From positions 60,667,448 through 60,731,447 of the forward strand of contig CM034534.1 of assembly GCA_020002185.1 (NCBI GenBank): 64,000 nucleotides of DNA, written 5' to 3'. The stretch is from Paraescarpia echinospica (Eukaryota; Annelida; Polychaeta; Sabellida; Siboglinidae). The translations under genes were made by a program, and so were the position numbers. The notes below the pieces were generated by a model. That model saw only the letters and a list, made by a program, of their open reading frames with translations, made no database searches and was not told where the DNA came from. Each line of letters starts with the position of its first letter. Position 1 is the stretch's first letter. Positions 30,795 through 44,075 of the stretch are shown here, piece after piece.

Positions 30795-32500
30795 TGTTAA
30801 CAAGATTTAATACGAATGCCACCCAGAATATTAATTGTAGATGACAGGTGGGCAAAGAAGCATTTTGGCTTGTGGAGAGTCCAACACTTTTTATCTACGT
30901 GTATCCCGCCCTTCTGAGGTAAGTGTAGATTTTATTTTTTAACATATTCACGATTCTAGCACCCTCACAGTCAGAAGATAATCCTTTCCAATTAATTTAC
31001 AGTCATTTGTGAAAATGAAAACTTTCTTATATCAAATATACACTGATCCTTTGTTAATGTAACTTCATGTCCTCTAGTTCTTCAATCTTTCTTAACTGAG
31101 AAAAAATATTTCTATCAATATTTTCATAAGCATTCAATATTCTAAACATTTCTATCTGATCTCCTCTCAATCGCCTGGTCTCTAGTGTTATTAAACCACA
31201 TTTTTAGGCGTGCTTTGTAACTAGGATCCCTCAGTTTTGGCATCATTATAGTTGCTCTTCTCGGTACTCTTTCAAGCATATATATGTCCTTGCGATATGG
31301 CCTCCACGCTTGTACACAATATTCTAAATGAGGCCTAACAATCGTTTTGTACAGCGGTACTATTAGATCCTTTTCCTCATACACTATATTTCGGGTAAAT
31401 AATCAAGGGTTTGATTTGGCTTTGAAGCTGCATTTCCGCACTGTTCTGAAACCTTTTATATCATCGCTAATGTTTAAGTCCGTTTCTTTTACAGTAGTAC
31501 TTAGTACAGTACCCCCGTTGTATATTGTACATCTCCATTCCCATGTCCTATATGGAGGCATTAACATTTCCCAAAAGTGAACAGCATTGGCCACTTTTTA
31601 GACCATTTGATCAACCTGTCAAGATCGTCTTGTAAATGATGTCTATCTCCATCACTTTAGTAGTCTGAATCTGCCCCTTGAACTTAGCCTCTGGTACTTC
31701 CAGTGAACTAATATCTTCCCTGGTAAACACTGAACTAAAATACACATTCAAATATTCTGCCATTAAGAATCCCTCTGATACTATATTTCCAACACTATCT
31801 TCCAGAGGATCAACCTTATCATGAACGTTCTATTTGCTCGCACATACGCGTAGAAACTGTAATGTTTTATATTACAAGCTAATTTGTGTTCAAAGCTTCT
31901 CTTTGATTTTCTAAATTAAGCTGTAGCTTGGTTAAGTGAATCTTTATAAATATTGTTTCTTCAACATTACCAGTACGTCTATATGACTTCCACTTCATTT
32001 GTTTTTACTTAATTTTTAATGGCTTCTTTGGATAACTGTTTATTTTTGGACAGTTTCCCTTGGGTTTTTTTCAGGGGAAAAAATGTATCGCCGATGCACT
32101 CAATTTCACTATTGAAGATATTCCAACATTTTGGTTACTGTCTTATTCTTCAGTGTGTTATTTCAGTGTATCTTTTCTAAATATTTCCTTATGTTCTTAT
32201 ACCTTACTTTGTGGAAATTCTCCTATACTGCTTTTTATTATTTCTTTCTCAATTTACTTTGATGGTAACATGTATCTGTCTGTGATCACTACTCCCAAGT
32301 GACTCACATATCTTGTCATTGTCAACTAATTCATTCTGTGAGAACAAAACCATGTCTAGCACATTCACAACTCTGGTTAGTTTTATCACATGTTGTGAAA
32401 GGAGACTATCTTGTACTAAAACTAAAAAGTGTTGTAGGTGTTTCTGCAAGAACGATCATCCCGCATCAACCGGGTATTTCGTATTTAACAAGATTTAACA
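30795..32500 (-). mobile_element. CR1-like retrotransposon copy B, degenerate
   Basis: On the - strand the copy shows LIVPLYKTIVRPHLEYCVQA and LKMWFNNTRDQA (31142-31384), and the C-terminal peptide seen in copies A and C in broken form. Upstream are pieces of the RT N-terminal region and the endonuclease end (31640-32450). Most of the RT centre is deleted. The 3' end at about 30795-30850 carries the family motif CAGAATATTAATTG and a TTAACAAGATTTAAT tail. It is more decayed than copy C. Confidence 0.7.
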
Positions 32501-35088
32501 AGATTGCCACCCAGAGAATTAATTCTAGGTGGCAGGTGGACAAGAAAGCCCTTTGGCTTATCGAGAGTCCGACCCTTTTTTCTATGTGTATCCGTCTGAG
32601 GTATGTGTCGATTTTATTTTTAAACATATTCACGCTACTAGCACCCACACAATCAGCAGATAATCTGTTCCATTCATTTACAGTCCTTTGTGAAAATGAA
32701 AACTTTCTTATATCTAATCTACTCTGCTCCTTTGCTAATGTAACTTCATGTCCTCTAATCCTTCTATCTTTCTTAACTAAAAAAATATTTCTATCAATAT
32801 TTTCATAACCATTCAATATTTTAAACACTTCTATCTGATCTCCTCTCATTCTCCTGGTCTCTAGTGTTGTTAAACCGCATTTTTAGACGTATTTCGTAAC
32901 TAAGATCCCTCAGTTTTGGTATCATTTTAGTTGCTCTTCTCTGTACTCTTTCTAGCATATCTATGTCCTTCCTGCGATATGGCCTCCACGCTTGAATACA
33001 ATAATCTAAATGAGGTCTAACTATTGTTTTGTACAGCGGTATTATTAGCTCTTTTACCTTATACGTTATGTTTCGCCTAATTAATCCAAGGTTTTGATTT
33101 CCCTTTGAAGCTGCAATTCCGCACTGCTCTGACACCTTCATATCAGCACTATTGGTTAACCCTCAGTCCTTTTCTTTTATAGTAGTACTTAGTACAGTAC
33201 CTCTCATTGTATATTCTACCTTTTCGTTCCCATGTCCTGTGTGGAGGCATTTACATTTCCCAAAATTAAACAGCATTTGCCACTTTTCAGACTATTTGAT
33301 CAACCTGTCAAGATCATCTTGTAAATGCTGTCTATCTCCACCACATTTAATCCTTCTAAACACTTTTGTATCATCCGCAAATTTCAAAACCTTGCTTGTT
33401 ATTTCATCATCCAAATCGTTGATATATATAAAGAATAATATAGGTCCTAATACTGATCCCTGTGGTACCCCACTCAATACCGATTTCCAGTTTGAAGCTT
33501 CCCCATCAACTACTACACGTTGTCTTCTGTCAATCAGCCATTGTTCTATCCAGTTTATTATACCATTTCCTATGCCATGTGCCTTTAGTTTCAGCAGTAA
33601 TCTTTGATGTGGTACTTTGTCGAAAGCTTTTTGAAAATCTAAGTAGACGATATCTACTGGTGATCCCCCATCTACCCACTAAGTGATCTCTTCCAAAAAA
33701 CATAACATATTTGTTAAGCATGACCTTGCTTTAAAAAAACCATGTTGAGATGGGTTTATCAAGTTTTTTTTAACAAGAAAATCCACCATGTGATCTTTAA
33801 TTAGTCTTTCTAATAATTTGCAAATCACTGATGTTAAACTCACTGGTCTATAGTTCTCTGACTTGTTTCTCGAACCCTTTAAAAATAACGGTATAATGTT
33901 TGCCTCTTTCCATTCTAAAGGAACCACTCCCTCTTCTAATGACAAATTGAAAACTGTTGCAAGCGGTACGCTAATTTGTTCTACAATTTCCAATAGTAGT
34001 TTGGGCGGAATCCTATCCACTCCTGGTGATTTATTATCCTTCGTAGCCCTTATTTTCTTAGCTACCATTTCCGGGGCTACAATTAATTGTCCTAAATAGT
34101 CTGAATCTGCCCCCTTGAACTTAACCTCTGGCACTGGCAGCGAACTAATATCTTCTCTGGTAAACACTGAACTAAAGTACTCATTCAGGTCTTCTGCCAT
34201 TAAGAATCTCTCTGATATTATATTTCCAGCACTATCTTCTAGAAGATCGACCTTATCTTGAACTTTCTGTTTGCTTCGAACATACGCATAAAAACTTTTG
34301 CTGTCATGTTTTATATTACTAGCTAATTGTTGTTCATAGCTTCTCTTTGAATTTCTAATTTCAGCTGTAGCTTGGTTAAGTGCTTCTTTATAACTGTTGT
34401 AGTCTTCATCATTTCCGGTACATCTATATTCCACATCATTTGTTTATACTTAATTTTTCATTTGTTTATACTTAATTTTTCTAAACACTTGTCGAAAGAA
34501 GCTTTCGACAAGTGTTTCTTTTTGGACCGTTTCCCTTGTTTTTTGAAGGGTACATATTTATCGACTACGCACTTAATTTCACTCTTTAATATATTCCAGC
34601 ATTCTGTTGCTGTTTTATTTTTCAGTGTGTTATTCCAGTCTATCTTTGCTAAATATTTCCTCATGTCCTTATACCTTCCTTTGTGGAAATTTCTCCTATA
34701 CTGCTTTTTACTATTCCTTTCTGATTTTACTTTGATGGTAAAACGTACCTGGTTGTGATCGCTACTCCCCACTGGCTCACATATCTTGACATTGTCAACT
34801 AATTCATTCTGTGAGGAGAGAACTATGTCTAACACATTCTCACCCCTGATTGGTTGAGAAAGGAAAGTATATTGAACTAAAAGTAAAAACTAGTGGTCCT
34901 CACTCCCCATACCCTGAAGAGATTTCCATTGTATATGCCCGTGGTTAAAATCCCCCATAATAATACAGTCCCGTTTGTTTACTTCTCTTATAGCGTTTTG
35001 TATTTTTTCATTCTCTTCTATGCTTATGTTTGGACTTCGTTAAACTAACCCAACTGTTAACGTTGAGTTTCCTGTAACTATGTTACAC

Positions 35089-36733
<1,645 letters not shown>

Positions 36734-37123
36734 TACACCAAACAGTTTCTTCGCAATCTGCTTCTCTTTCTAATTTTATTTCATAAGCCTGGATAGATTC
36801 TTTAATATATAAAATAACTCCACCTCCCTTTCTCCCTATTCTATCTTTTCTAAACATTACATATCTTGTCATTCCCAATTCAGCATCTAATATATCGGTG
36901 GTGGTCCAGGATTCGGTTATACCTATTATATGAGTGTCAATATCTTCTACCATAATGTTTAGTTCATTTCTTTTGTTTACTATACTCCTTGCATTTAAAC
37001 AAACACATTTATATCCAGCTTCAGAAGAGTTTTCCAGACTGTTATTTGCTGATTTATTTGTACAATCTTTATGTATGCCTCCATTTTCAGGCTTTTCTGT
37101 GAGTCCCCCCTGCGAATCTAATT

Positions 37124-38323
37124 TAAATAGATGCTGTCCCACTGTCAACAGATCGCAGCAGGTTCTGTAAGAAAACTGCTGCCCCCTTTCCACTAAGATG
37201 GAGGCCATCTCTCATGTACATATCTTCCCTCCCAAAAAAGTATCCCCATAAATCTGTGAATCCCACCCCCTCTTCTTCACACATCTGCTCAACTAGTGCG
37301 TTGATCGCCATCCTCTTGTACTTTCTATACGTTGCCCCTCTTTCTCCCATTACTGGCAAAATTCCTGACAGAATAACCTGTTCAACTCTTGTATTCTTTA
37401 GCTTCCTCACTAACTGTCTATACTTAAGTACTATCGCAGTTGTTCCCTCCCTGTCTGCATTATTTGTTCCTACATGTACAAGTATAGACCCCCCTTGCCA
37501 TGTCCCAATACCTTCTCTACCCTGTCAGTCACATGTTCAATCCTAGCCCCCGGTAGACAAACAACGACGTCTTTCCCCTCGCTCAGTGTCTTGTCCGTCT
37601 TTCTCATAATGGAGTCGCCCATAAACACCCTCTCTTTCCTCATTGCCCCCTCAATCACTGCCTTAGAATAGCGCCTTCTTCGGTTTGCATCTGTCTGGTT
37701 GTTGTCTTTCCCCCTGCCGTCTTCTCTCCTGTCACATTCTCTTCCGATCCATTCTTTCCTGTCGCTTTTTCTCTTGTCACATTTCCTCCTGTCAGCGTCC
37801 CTTTTATTGACTTCTCTTCTACCACATTTGCTCTCACTTCTTTTCGTCCCTTCATCTTTCGTCCCATCTCATTTTCTTCTCTCCTCTCTCGTCCCATCTT
37901 CCCTCCCTCCTTCTCTACGGTCACTTTCTTCCCTGTCACCTTCACGCTTGTCACGTTTTCTGTTGTCGATTTTCCAATTTCTTCCCCTCCAATCACCTTC
38001 CCTCCTCTCATTCTCCTTTCCTCAGTTTTCTTGCCACTGCTATTCTCCTTCAGTCTTGCAGTATTCTCACCTCTCTCCCTGTCGTCTCTCTCCATTCGAC
38101 CTGCCTCCTTGCTAATTCCCATCTCCATTCCCTTCACAATATCTGTCAACCTAACTATCTCCTTCTCCAGACACTCCACTTTCCAACACTGAAAGGTGAA
38201 TCCTTCTTCCATGGTTTCTGCCCATGACTTCCCACAGCCGGACAATGCAAAATCTTCCCAGCTGTGGCAGTAATCGCACACCAAGTGTCGCTTTGCCTTG
38301 ATTTGCCGCATGCAAGGCGCCAA
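37124..38323 (-). pseudogene. CR1-like ORF1 with PHD-like finger and SGNH esterase
   Basis: From MAPCMRQIKAKRHLVCDYCH the N-terminus carries a Cys-rich PHD-like finger (CDYCHSW, SGCGKSW, CWKVEC), then a heptad-rich linker and a long Lys/Glu/Gly-rich repeat-like stretch. The C-terminal part has the GDS block (VFMGDSIMRK), CLPGARIEHV, ILSGILPVMGERG and the catalytic DGLHLSGKG block of an SGNH/GDSL-type hydrolase. PHD plus esterase is the known ORF1 layout of CR1-like elements. Two one-base frameshifts (near 37657 and 37490) break it. The role of the esterase in retrotransposition is not settled. Confidence 0.8.
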
Positions 38324-38344
38324 ATCCCGATCAGAATTTATTTA

Positions 38345-39725
38345 ATAACTTTACTAACTTGGTCTTTATAAAGACTGTTTCCTGTGTACTACAGCACACT
38401 TTAGGTTACAAATATCAATTACACAGCCGACTATTTATCCTGTCACGAACGCTAACTTTACCGGTAGTGACCTATTTTAAATACAATCAATTACGTTACA
38501 TTAGGCTGCTTTATTTATTTAGGTTACGCCGCCCGACTATCGCCGTTGCTTAGTTTTAACAACAATGCTACCTAATCAAAATATGTAGCAAGTACTGGCT
38601 TACATAGATATTATCTTATGTAAGTAGTTTGATGGTTGTTACTTTATCTCATATATATTCTACCACATAATCAGGTTTGTTAAATCTTGTTTACAACTTA
38701 TCGGAAGCTAAGTGAGTTACCCTATTATCACTCACTATACTAAGTTGTTCTAAAATACTTTAATTAACTAACTTTAAGCAAAACTGCTACTCAATATATG
38801 TTTATTGCAACTTTATGAATGATATTAAGGCAAGACTAATCCATATCAATCTGTAATTCCACTTGTTTATTTACTTTTCTGCACCACCAATTTCTACGAT
38901 CTATCTCCGTCAAATATAGCCTCGAATATTTACGTTTTGTTCCTAGTAAATACGTAAGTACGGGTTTCTCTGTCTTTTCGCCAACTCTTTGGAATTTGCT
39001 TTATATTGGTGCTACTACAATTGGAAATATTACACAATTTCGCCGTTATTAAAAAAGCCTTTCCTATTTAACCTCCTACCAAAAAAATTGTCTTGTTGCA
39101 ACGTTTTAGTAATCCGTTGCTAACAAGCTTACGTTAATTGTATATCGGACTATCCAATGTGGAAGATCAGTGGAAACGTTTTAGTCATAGTTGTATGTAT
39201 GAAATATTCCACCCCTATAGTGACCTGAGAAAATTAGCACCACATGAGGCAAGACGAAAGCAACCTTTGTATAGACAATAGAGGTAAGTAGTATTATTGT
39301 GGCTCAGAGCCCCGTCCACAGAATAAAGATCAAAGGATATCAAAGGGTTTTGGATCAGTCATTCCATATGGATTCCTACTTATAAAAAAGAAATGATGAA
39401 TGATCTGTCATAACAATCTACTTATAAAAAATATCTAATCTTATTTGACATCCTACTTATAAAAAAGGTTTGTTTAATAGTTTTTTGAACCCTTTTTTAT
39501 GTTCGCCGCGGGTTCATGTAAGTGCAGTTTATGTAAGTATATAGGTTGTATAGTGCTAACCTCTAGTGATTATGCGTAATGTTATAATAACGTAGAGAGT
39601 AGCGCCTCTAGTACAAGAATGAATATTCACACACTTATGTGTAAGGATATGTGTGAAGTTATAAAAATCGTGGTTTTGCGTAAGGTGTAGTCAGTCTTAA
39701 AATAGCAGTAACGTCTCTAGATCAG
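38345..39725. other. AT-rich spacer before Polinton 2
   Basis: No gene is supported. Three copies of CTACTTATAAAAAA lie within 39375-39466. GC content rises after 39700, where Polinton 2 begins; its left end was not resolved. Confidence 0.4.
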
Positions 39726-39729
39726 TGGT

Positions 39730-40182
39730 ATGGAGCCTATACGTTTCGGTAGTTCGGTGTCGTTCCTGTCGAATTTTTATCCGTGTCGAGTCGCGGTGTA
39801 TGGTCGGAGCTTCAGATCCATCGAGCACGCCTACCAGTTTAGAAAAGCGATGTTTAATGAAGACTAAGAAAATGCGGAGTACATCAAGGAGGCGTGGGCG
39901 GCGTATATAGCGAAGCGATGAAGTTACGGAATCAGGAAAACGAAAACGGGAGCCGAATGGGATGTCGTTAGGGTCGAGTGTATGAAGAGCCTGTTGATGA
40001 GCAAGATTGGAGCGTCGAAAAAGTTGAAAGACGCCCTATTGGCTACCGGGGACGCCGAATTGGTGGAGTGGGTACCGTCAAAAGAAGCCTTTTGGGGTAG
40101 CGCCCACGGGGATAAAGAAGGTCAGAACATGCTCGGCTAATTGTTGATGGAGGTGCGTTACGAATATAGAAGAAACGAATAG
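39730..40182 (+). pseudogene. NADAR-domain (YbiA-like) protein, broken
   Basis: From ATG 39730 the frame reads MEPIRFGSSVSFLSNFYPCR and SIEHAYQFRKAMFNED. After a stop at 39865-39867 come AEYIKEAWAAYIAKR and a frameshift near 39915. It resumes with EWDVVRVECMKSLLMSKI, LKDALLATGDAELVEWVPS, EAFWGSAHGDKEGQNMLG, a stop at 40138-40140 and LLMEVRYEYRRNE. The order LSNFYPC, EHAYQ..KA, M..L...K, LL.TGD..L.E, FWG......G.N.LG..LM..R is the NADAR pattern, a family of N-glycosidases acting on ADP-ribosylated or ribose-phosphate substrates. It directly precedes the ATPase gene on the same strand, the position taken by PolB and the 59-aa gene in element 1. Confidence 0.75.
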
Positions 40183-40219
40183 CAAAGCCATCGCTCTTTC
40201 CAGTGCGCCAGTCGTCGAT

Positions 40220-40800
40220 ATGGATACGCCGTTGGAGCTTCCTTTTACGTGTATAGTTGCTGGACCTACGGGTTGCGGTAAGACTACTTTCGTAACTCGT
40301 CTACTACAGTTCACTACTTCTATGATCGAGCCGCCTCCGGAGAAAATCATGTGGTGATACGGTCAGTGGCAAACCGCCTACGCCTCTATGACAGCCGATA
40401 TATAATTCGTAGACGGTTTACCGGATCCGAAGATTTTAGACGCGAAAACGAGGACGCTTCTAGTATTCGATGACCTTATGGAGGAAACTGATAGTCGGGT
40501 CACGACCTTGTTCACTAAAAAAGTCATCACTGCAAAACGTCCGTCGTACAACTTCTGCAGAATCTCTTTCCAAAAGAGAAAGAAAACCGCACAATCTGCC
40601 TAAATGCGCAATACATGGTGCTATTCAAGAGCCCCCGGGACGCGGGACAAGTAGGTCACCTGGCAAAACAGATGTATCCGGGTAGAATCAAATACATAAT
40701 GGAAGCCTTCAAAGAAGCCACATCATCAGCCTACGGTTATCTCCTGGTGGATCTGAAACAGGATACATCGCGTTCAGTACGTCTATGTGCTGAGAGTATA
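40220..40800 (+). pseudogene. Packaging ATPase of Polinton 2, broken
   Basis: It begins MDTPLELPFTCIVAGPTGCG, with Walker A GPTGCGKT, IEPPPEKIMW, a TGA stop at 40355-40357, a TAA at 40403-40405, then Walker B LLVFDDLMEETD and VTTLFTKK. One A is missing in the A-run near 40523; after the frame change it reads LLQNLFPKEKENRTICLNAQ, GHLAKQMYPGRIKYIMEAFK and YGYLLVDLKQ. The C-terminus is again out of frame. It is the ortholog of the ATPase at 17216-17833, with conserved motifs but no intact frame. Confidence 0.85.
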
Positions 40801-40838
40801 AAAAGAGGGACGCGTCGCCGCGGACGTCACTCGTCAGG

Positions 40839-41183
40839 ATGACAGGGCGCGTGAAGAAGCATATCTTAGCTCTGCAGATGTTGAATGCCTGTAAGAATAT
40901 AAAGCTGAGAAAAGCCATAATCGCCAAAGAACATCCCAACTTCATATGTAGTCTATGCGACTGCGTGCATAACATATTGAAAGGGAAAGGGAAATTGTCA
41001 GCGAAAAAGAAAAATGTACTGTCAAAATACAAGAAGCATCTGCGAAAGTTGACGTCGAAACAGGTCTCCGTCAAACAGAAGCGGGCGGTCTTGCAAACGG
41101 GTGCGGGCGGGTTTCTGACAGCGCTGGTAGCCTCGTTAGCGAGCACCGTCCTTCTCCCGCTGCTCAGACAGGTTATCGGGTGA
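40839..41183 (+). CDS. Conserved Polinton small basic protein, 114 aa (family B)
   Basis: An intact 114-residue frame: VKKHILALQMLNACKNIKLR, KAIIAKEH, a Lys-rich middle (KGKGKLSAKKKNVLSKYKKH) and a hydrophobic end (GGFLTALVASLASTVLLPLL). It is the homolog of 16788-17159, in the same place between ATPase and family A. Unlike its neighbours it carries no stop, possibly only because it is short. Confidence 0.72.
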   Translation: MTGRVKKHILALQMLNACKNIKLRKAIIAKEHPNFICSLCDCVHNILKGKGKLSAKKKNVLSKYKKHLRKLTSKQVSVKQKRAVLQTGAGGFLTALVASLASTVLLPLLRQVIG

Positions 41184-41872
41184 TGCAACACGCGAAGAAG
41201 TTGGCGTTGGTAAATCCTCGGTTGGTGGAGAGTCTCCTCCCGTTAATCGACCAGCCAAAGAGAACGACCACGTCGCGTGTGATGAGTAGCTTGGACAGCG
41301 ACATGAAGAACGTTCTAGACCGAGCGGATTTATCCGAGCGAGAGAAGGTGGCGTCGTACTATCAACTGCTGAGCCGCTGCAATACGATGGAGGTGTCTCG
41401 GGCGGCGCAACCGGTGCGCGTGTCCGTGGTGAAAGGGGTGACCGAGGAGGGCCAGCCGGCGCCGGCGACGCTACCGCCGACGGCATTGAGCGGTATAGAG
41501 CGCGTGATCGTGGAAAGCGTGCCGAAAACTCTGAAAGGGAAAGCCTATCTCCTGATCGAGAAAATGAAAACCGACCCGTTGTGTCGATGGAACGACCGCG
41601 GCGAGTTCGAGTACGACGGTAAACCTATCGCGGGAAGTAACATGGTCGTTCTCGTGAACGACCTCATGCGACAAAGGAAGAAGGCGCTACCGCCGGTTGG
41701 ATAGGTGGTGTTCGGGGACCGTATGAGGCGTCTGAATGTCCCTGCGGAGCCCGTCGGTAACACCCGGCATCGAGCGTACATGCAGCAGCAGCAGGAGGCG
41801 ACGAAATGGTCGGGTAAACGTCGTCGTCGTCGTCGCGCTAACTCTCTAGAGCGCGAGTGGGAGGAATATTGA
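41180..41872 (+). pseudogene. Conserved Polinton protein (family A), interrupted by an amber codon
   Basis: It starts MMQHAKKLALVNPRLVESLL, with MKNVLDRADLSEREKVASYY, VIVESVPKTLKGKAYLLIEK and GSNMVVLVNDLMRQRKK. The frame stops with TAG at 41702-41704 just where element 1 has the tryptophan of PTGWEVF. It then continues without further stops (VFGDRMRRLNVP, EATKWSGKRRRRRRANSLER) to TGA at 41870. A single TGG-to-TAG change explains the break. The basic Arg tail suggests nucleic-acid binding. Confidence 0.75.
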
Positions 41873-42029
41873 AGAGGTTGAAACACCCGAGCCGCTCACA
41901 CGCTAGTATTTTCCTCGAACGTCGGTAGTCGTCGTAGGCCTCGCCGTAGTCGCAGCGGTCTTCGCTTTATATATCTGAGTATTATTTTTCGTAAATCGAT
42001 CGGACACGCCGTCGCCACGGAGTCCCGGC

Positions 42030-43052
42030 GGCCTCGTGGTACGCAACGAAAGCGCCGCCGCTGCAGCCCTCAACAACAAAGGGACCGCCTGAAGCGCGCC
42101 TACTTCGACCCGAAACAGGCGGGCAGTTACGGCGGCGTCGACGCGTTGCACCGGGCGAATGTAGTAAACAAACCGGTCGTCAAGCAGTGGCTATCGGAAC
42201 AGGACGCCTATACGCTTCACAAGCCGGTCAAACGACGTTTCAAATGACGTTGAGTTATCGTAGGCAAGCTGATCACGTCGAAGTAGCTAAACTGAAAAAG
42301 CACAACGACTGTATAACGTTCCTATTGACGGTCATCGATGTCTTTTCGTAGCGGGCGTGATGCATCCCGTTGAAGAGTAAAGCCGGTCCGGCGCTCGTTA
42401 CGGCCTTCGAGAACCTACTGCTGCAGCAGACCGACAAGGGGACGGAGTTTCTCAACAGACCCTTTCAGAAACTTTTGACGGAACACGGCGTCCACCATCT
42501 CGTGACGCACAACGAGGAGACTAAAGCGAGTGTCGTGGAAAGATTCAATCGGACGCTAAAGACCCGCAAGTGGAGGTACTTCACGAAGCATCAGACGGTG
42601 AGATACGTAGAGCCGTTGCCGGACTTCGTGCGGTCGTACAACAACGCCTACCATCGAAGCATCGATAGGACGCCGGCGAGTGTCAACGCCGGGAACCAGG
42701 AGCGTATGTGGCAGCGGCTGTACGCCGGCGAGGTTCGAGGAAACAAGCCGAAACTGCGAGAGGGAGATCGCGTACGTTTCAGCAAGGCAAAGGGTCGGTT
42801 CAAGAAAGGGTACATAGCTAACTGGAGCGAAGTTTGAGGGACGACGCCGGAACGCTACTAGACGGCACCTTCTACGAACCGGAGCTGCAACGAGTAACCG
42901 TCCCGAAGGATAAACTGTATCGCGTGGAGACTGTTCTACAGCGTCGGCGACGTAAGGGAGGGGGTGCGGGGGTGCGCGTGAAATGGGGCGGTTATCCGGC
43001 TTCCTTCCACAGCTGGATCGACGCCAAGGCGTTCGTGGACTATAAAGGTTAG
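42030..43052 (+). pseudogene. DD-E integrase with chromodomain of Polinton 2, broken
   Basis: The readable pieces are YFDPKQAGSYGGVDALHRAN, QWLSEQDAYTLHKPVKRRF, then a TGA and a frame change. QADHVEVAKLKKHNDCITFL follows (first catalytic Asp), and VIDVFS with TAG and TGA codons after it. LLLQQTDKGTEFLN holds the second Asp, with a small deletion before it, and ASVVERFNRTLKTRKWRYF the Glu. RVRFSKAKGRFKKGYIANWS is the basic SH3-like part. A deletion at about 42835 removes a few dozen residues. The chromodomain (DKLYRVETVL, VRVKWGGYPASFHSWIDAKA) is open to 43052. The start is uncertain. Confidence 0.82.
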
Positions 43053-43062
43053 GCGCGACTAG

Positions 43063-43550
43063 GTGTTGGACGGGTGCGTGCGACTGCACAAAACGGAGGA
43101 TGCTGTATCGTCAACGGGTAGTCGTGCGACGACGACCGATGATGTGACAACGACTGCCGAACGACGAGGTGACAACGACCGCCGCCGCCGCATCCGCCGT
43201 CGCCGCCGCCGACGTATCCGCTATTGTCGATGCGACCGATGCTATCAACGACGATCACGACGTCCGGGAACGCGCTCCATGGTGTTTCTGCGGCAACGAT
43301 TGCCCCCTCGGTAGTCGTGCGGCATTGGACGCGATACTCGGTGTGCATGCGACTGCATAAAACTTAGGATTGCAACGCATCGTTCAGCCGTCAATTCCTC
43401 GCGCGCCTGATCAAGGAAGGAAGCCGTATCGTCAGACGGCAGTCGTGCGACGATAACTGACGAGGTGACTACTATTGCCGAAGACCCCGCCGCCGCCACA
43501 TCCACCGTTGTAACAACCATTGTCGAAGCGACCGATGCGGTCGACGATAA
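43063..43550. repeat. Two diverged copies of a ~280-bp block after the integrase
   Basis: Stretches at about 43072-43200 and 43347-43520 share TGCGACTGCA(C/T)AAAAC, GTATCGTCA, AGTCGTGCGACGA and (CCG)n-rich sequence. In the first copy an open frame reads VRERAPWCFCGNDCPLG, which resembles the KERTPWHIFGTACPKEE motif of the element 1 membrane protein. A remnant of that gene is possible but weak. Confidence 0.45.
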
Positions 43551-43947
43551 TTATACCTCGACTGGATAGGACCGAGCGCTATATACGTGCGTGTACTCGA
43601 CCAGTGCTCGTGAATGATACGCCGTAGACCGGCCGACACCGCATCGTCGGCGGCATCCGCCGCGTCTAGCTCCTCGACGTCGACGACGGGGGGTGGTGGT
43701 GGAGGTGTCCTTTTTTGACCGCAGGTCTTCGAGCTTCTCAGATGTTTCAACATATTATAACGATAGGCGAACGATCGACCGCATTTCGGGCATTTGCAGC
43801 CATCCCCAGTTTTGCTAGCGCAGTTCTTTAAATGCTACGAAAGGAGTTCTTCCGATCGCAATTCGGGCATTGGTGCTGCAGCTTATTTTTGCACGAGTGC
43901 CCCTCTAGACGGTCGACGGCGCGACCGCATTTGGGACAGACAGGCAT
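43472..43947 (-). pseudogene. Multi-zinc-finger protein, possible N-terminus of a Polinton DNA polymerase
   Basis: From MPVCPKCGRAVDRLEGHSCK the frame continues with QHQCPNCDRKNSF. After a +1 shift near 43845 it reads HLKNCASKTGDGCKCPKCGR, SFAYRYNMLKHLRSSKTCG and a proline run. Then comes an acidic linker and IIHEHWSSTRTYIALGPIQS followed by RYNY. The Cys pairs and SFAYRYNMLKHL mark C2H2-type fingers. The WSSTR...GPIQSRYN ending recalls the start of protein-primed polymerases in this element group, which often begin with fingers; this link is from memory of the family. Downstream sequence is lost at about 43550. Confidence 0.55.
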
Positions 43948-43948
43948 C

Positions 43949-44075
43949 GTCGTCGGTAAGTGGTAGCACCACTGCGGCGGCGGAGTGTCCGTCCGTCCTA
44001 GTCAACGCCGGCGGTAGGTGGTAGCACCACTGACTCTCTGCAGCGCGGAGTGTCCGTCCGTCCTAGTCAACGTCG
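43949..44075. repeat. Two tandem ~60-bp repeats
   Basis: GGTAGCACCACTG...GGAGTGTCCGTCC followed by GTCCTAGTCAACG occurs twice, at about 43960 and 44020. It lies directly upstream of the zinc-finger start and may be part of its promoter region. Confidence 0.75.

Noticed and set aside
37699..38115. Leu/Ser-rich 138-codon frame on +
   Set aside because: It is antisense to the Lys/Glu-rich linker of CR1 ORF1.
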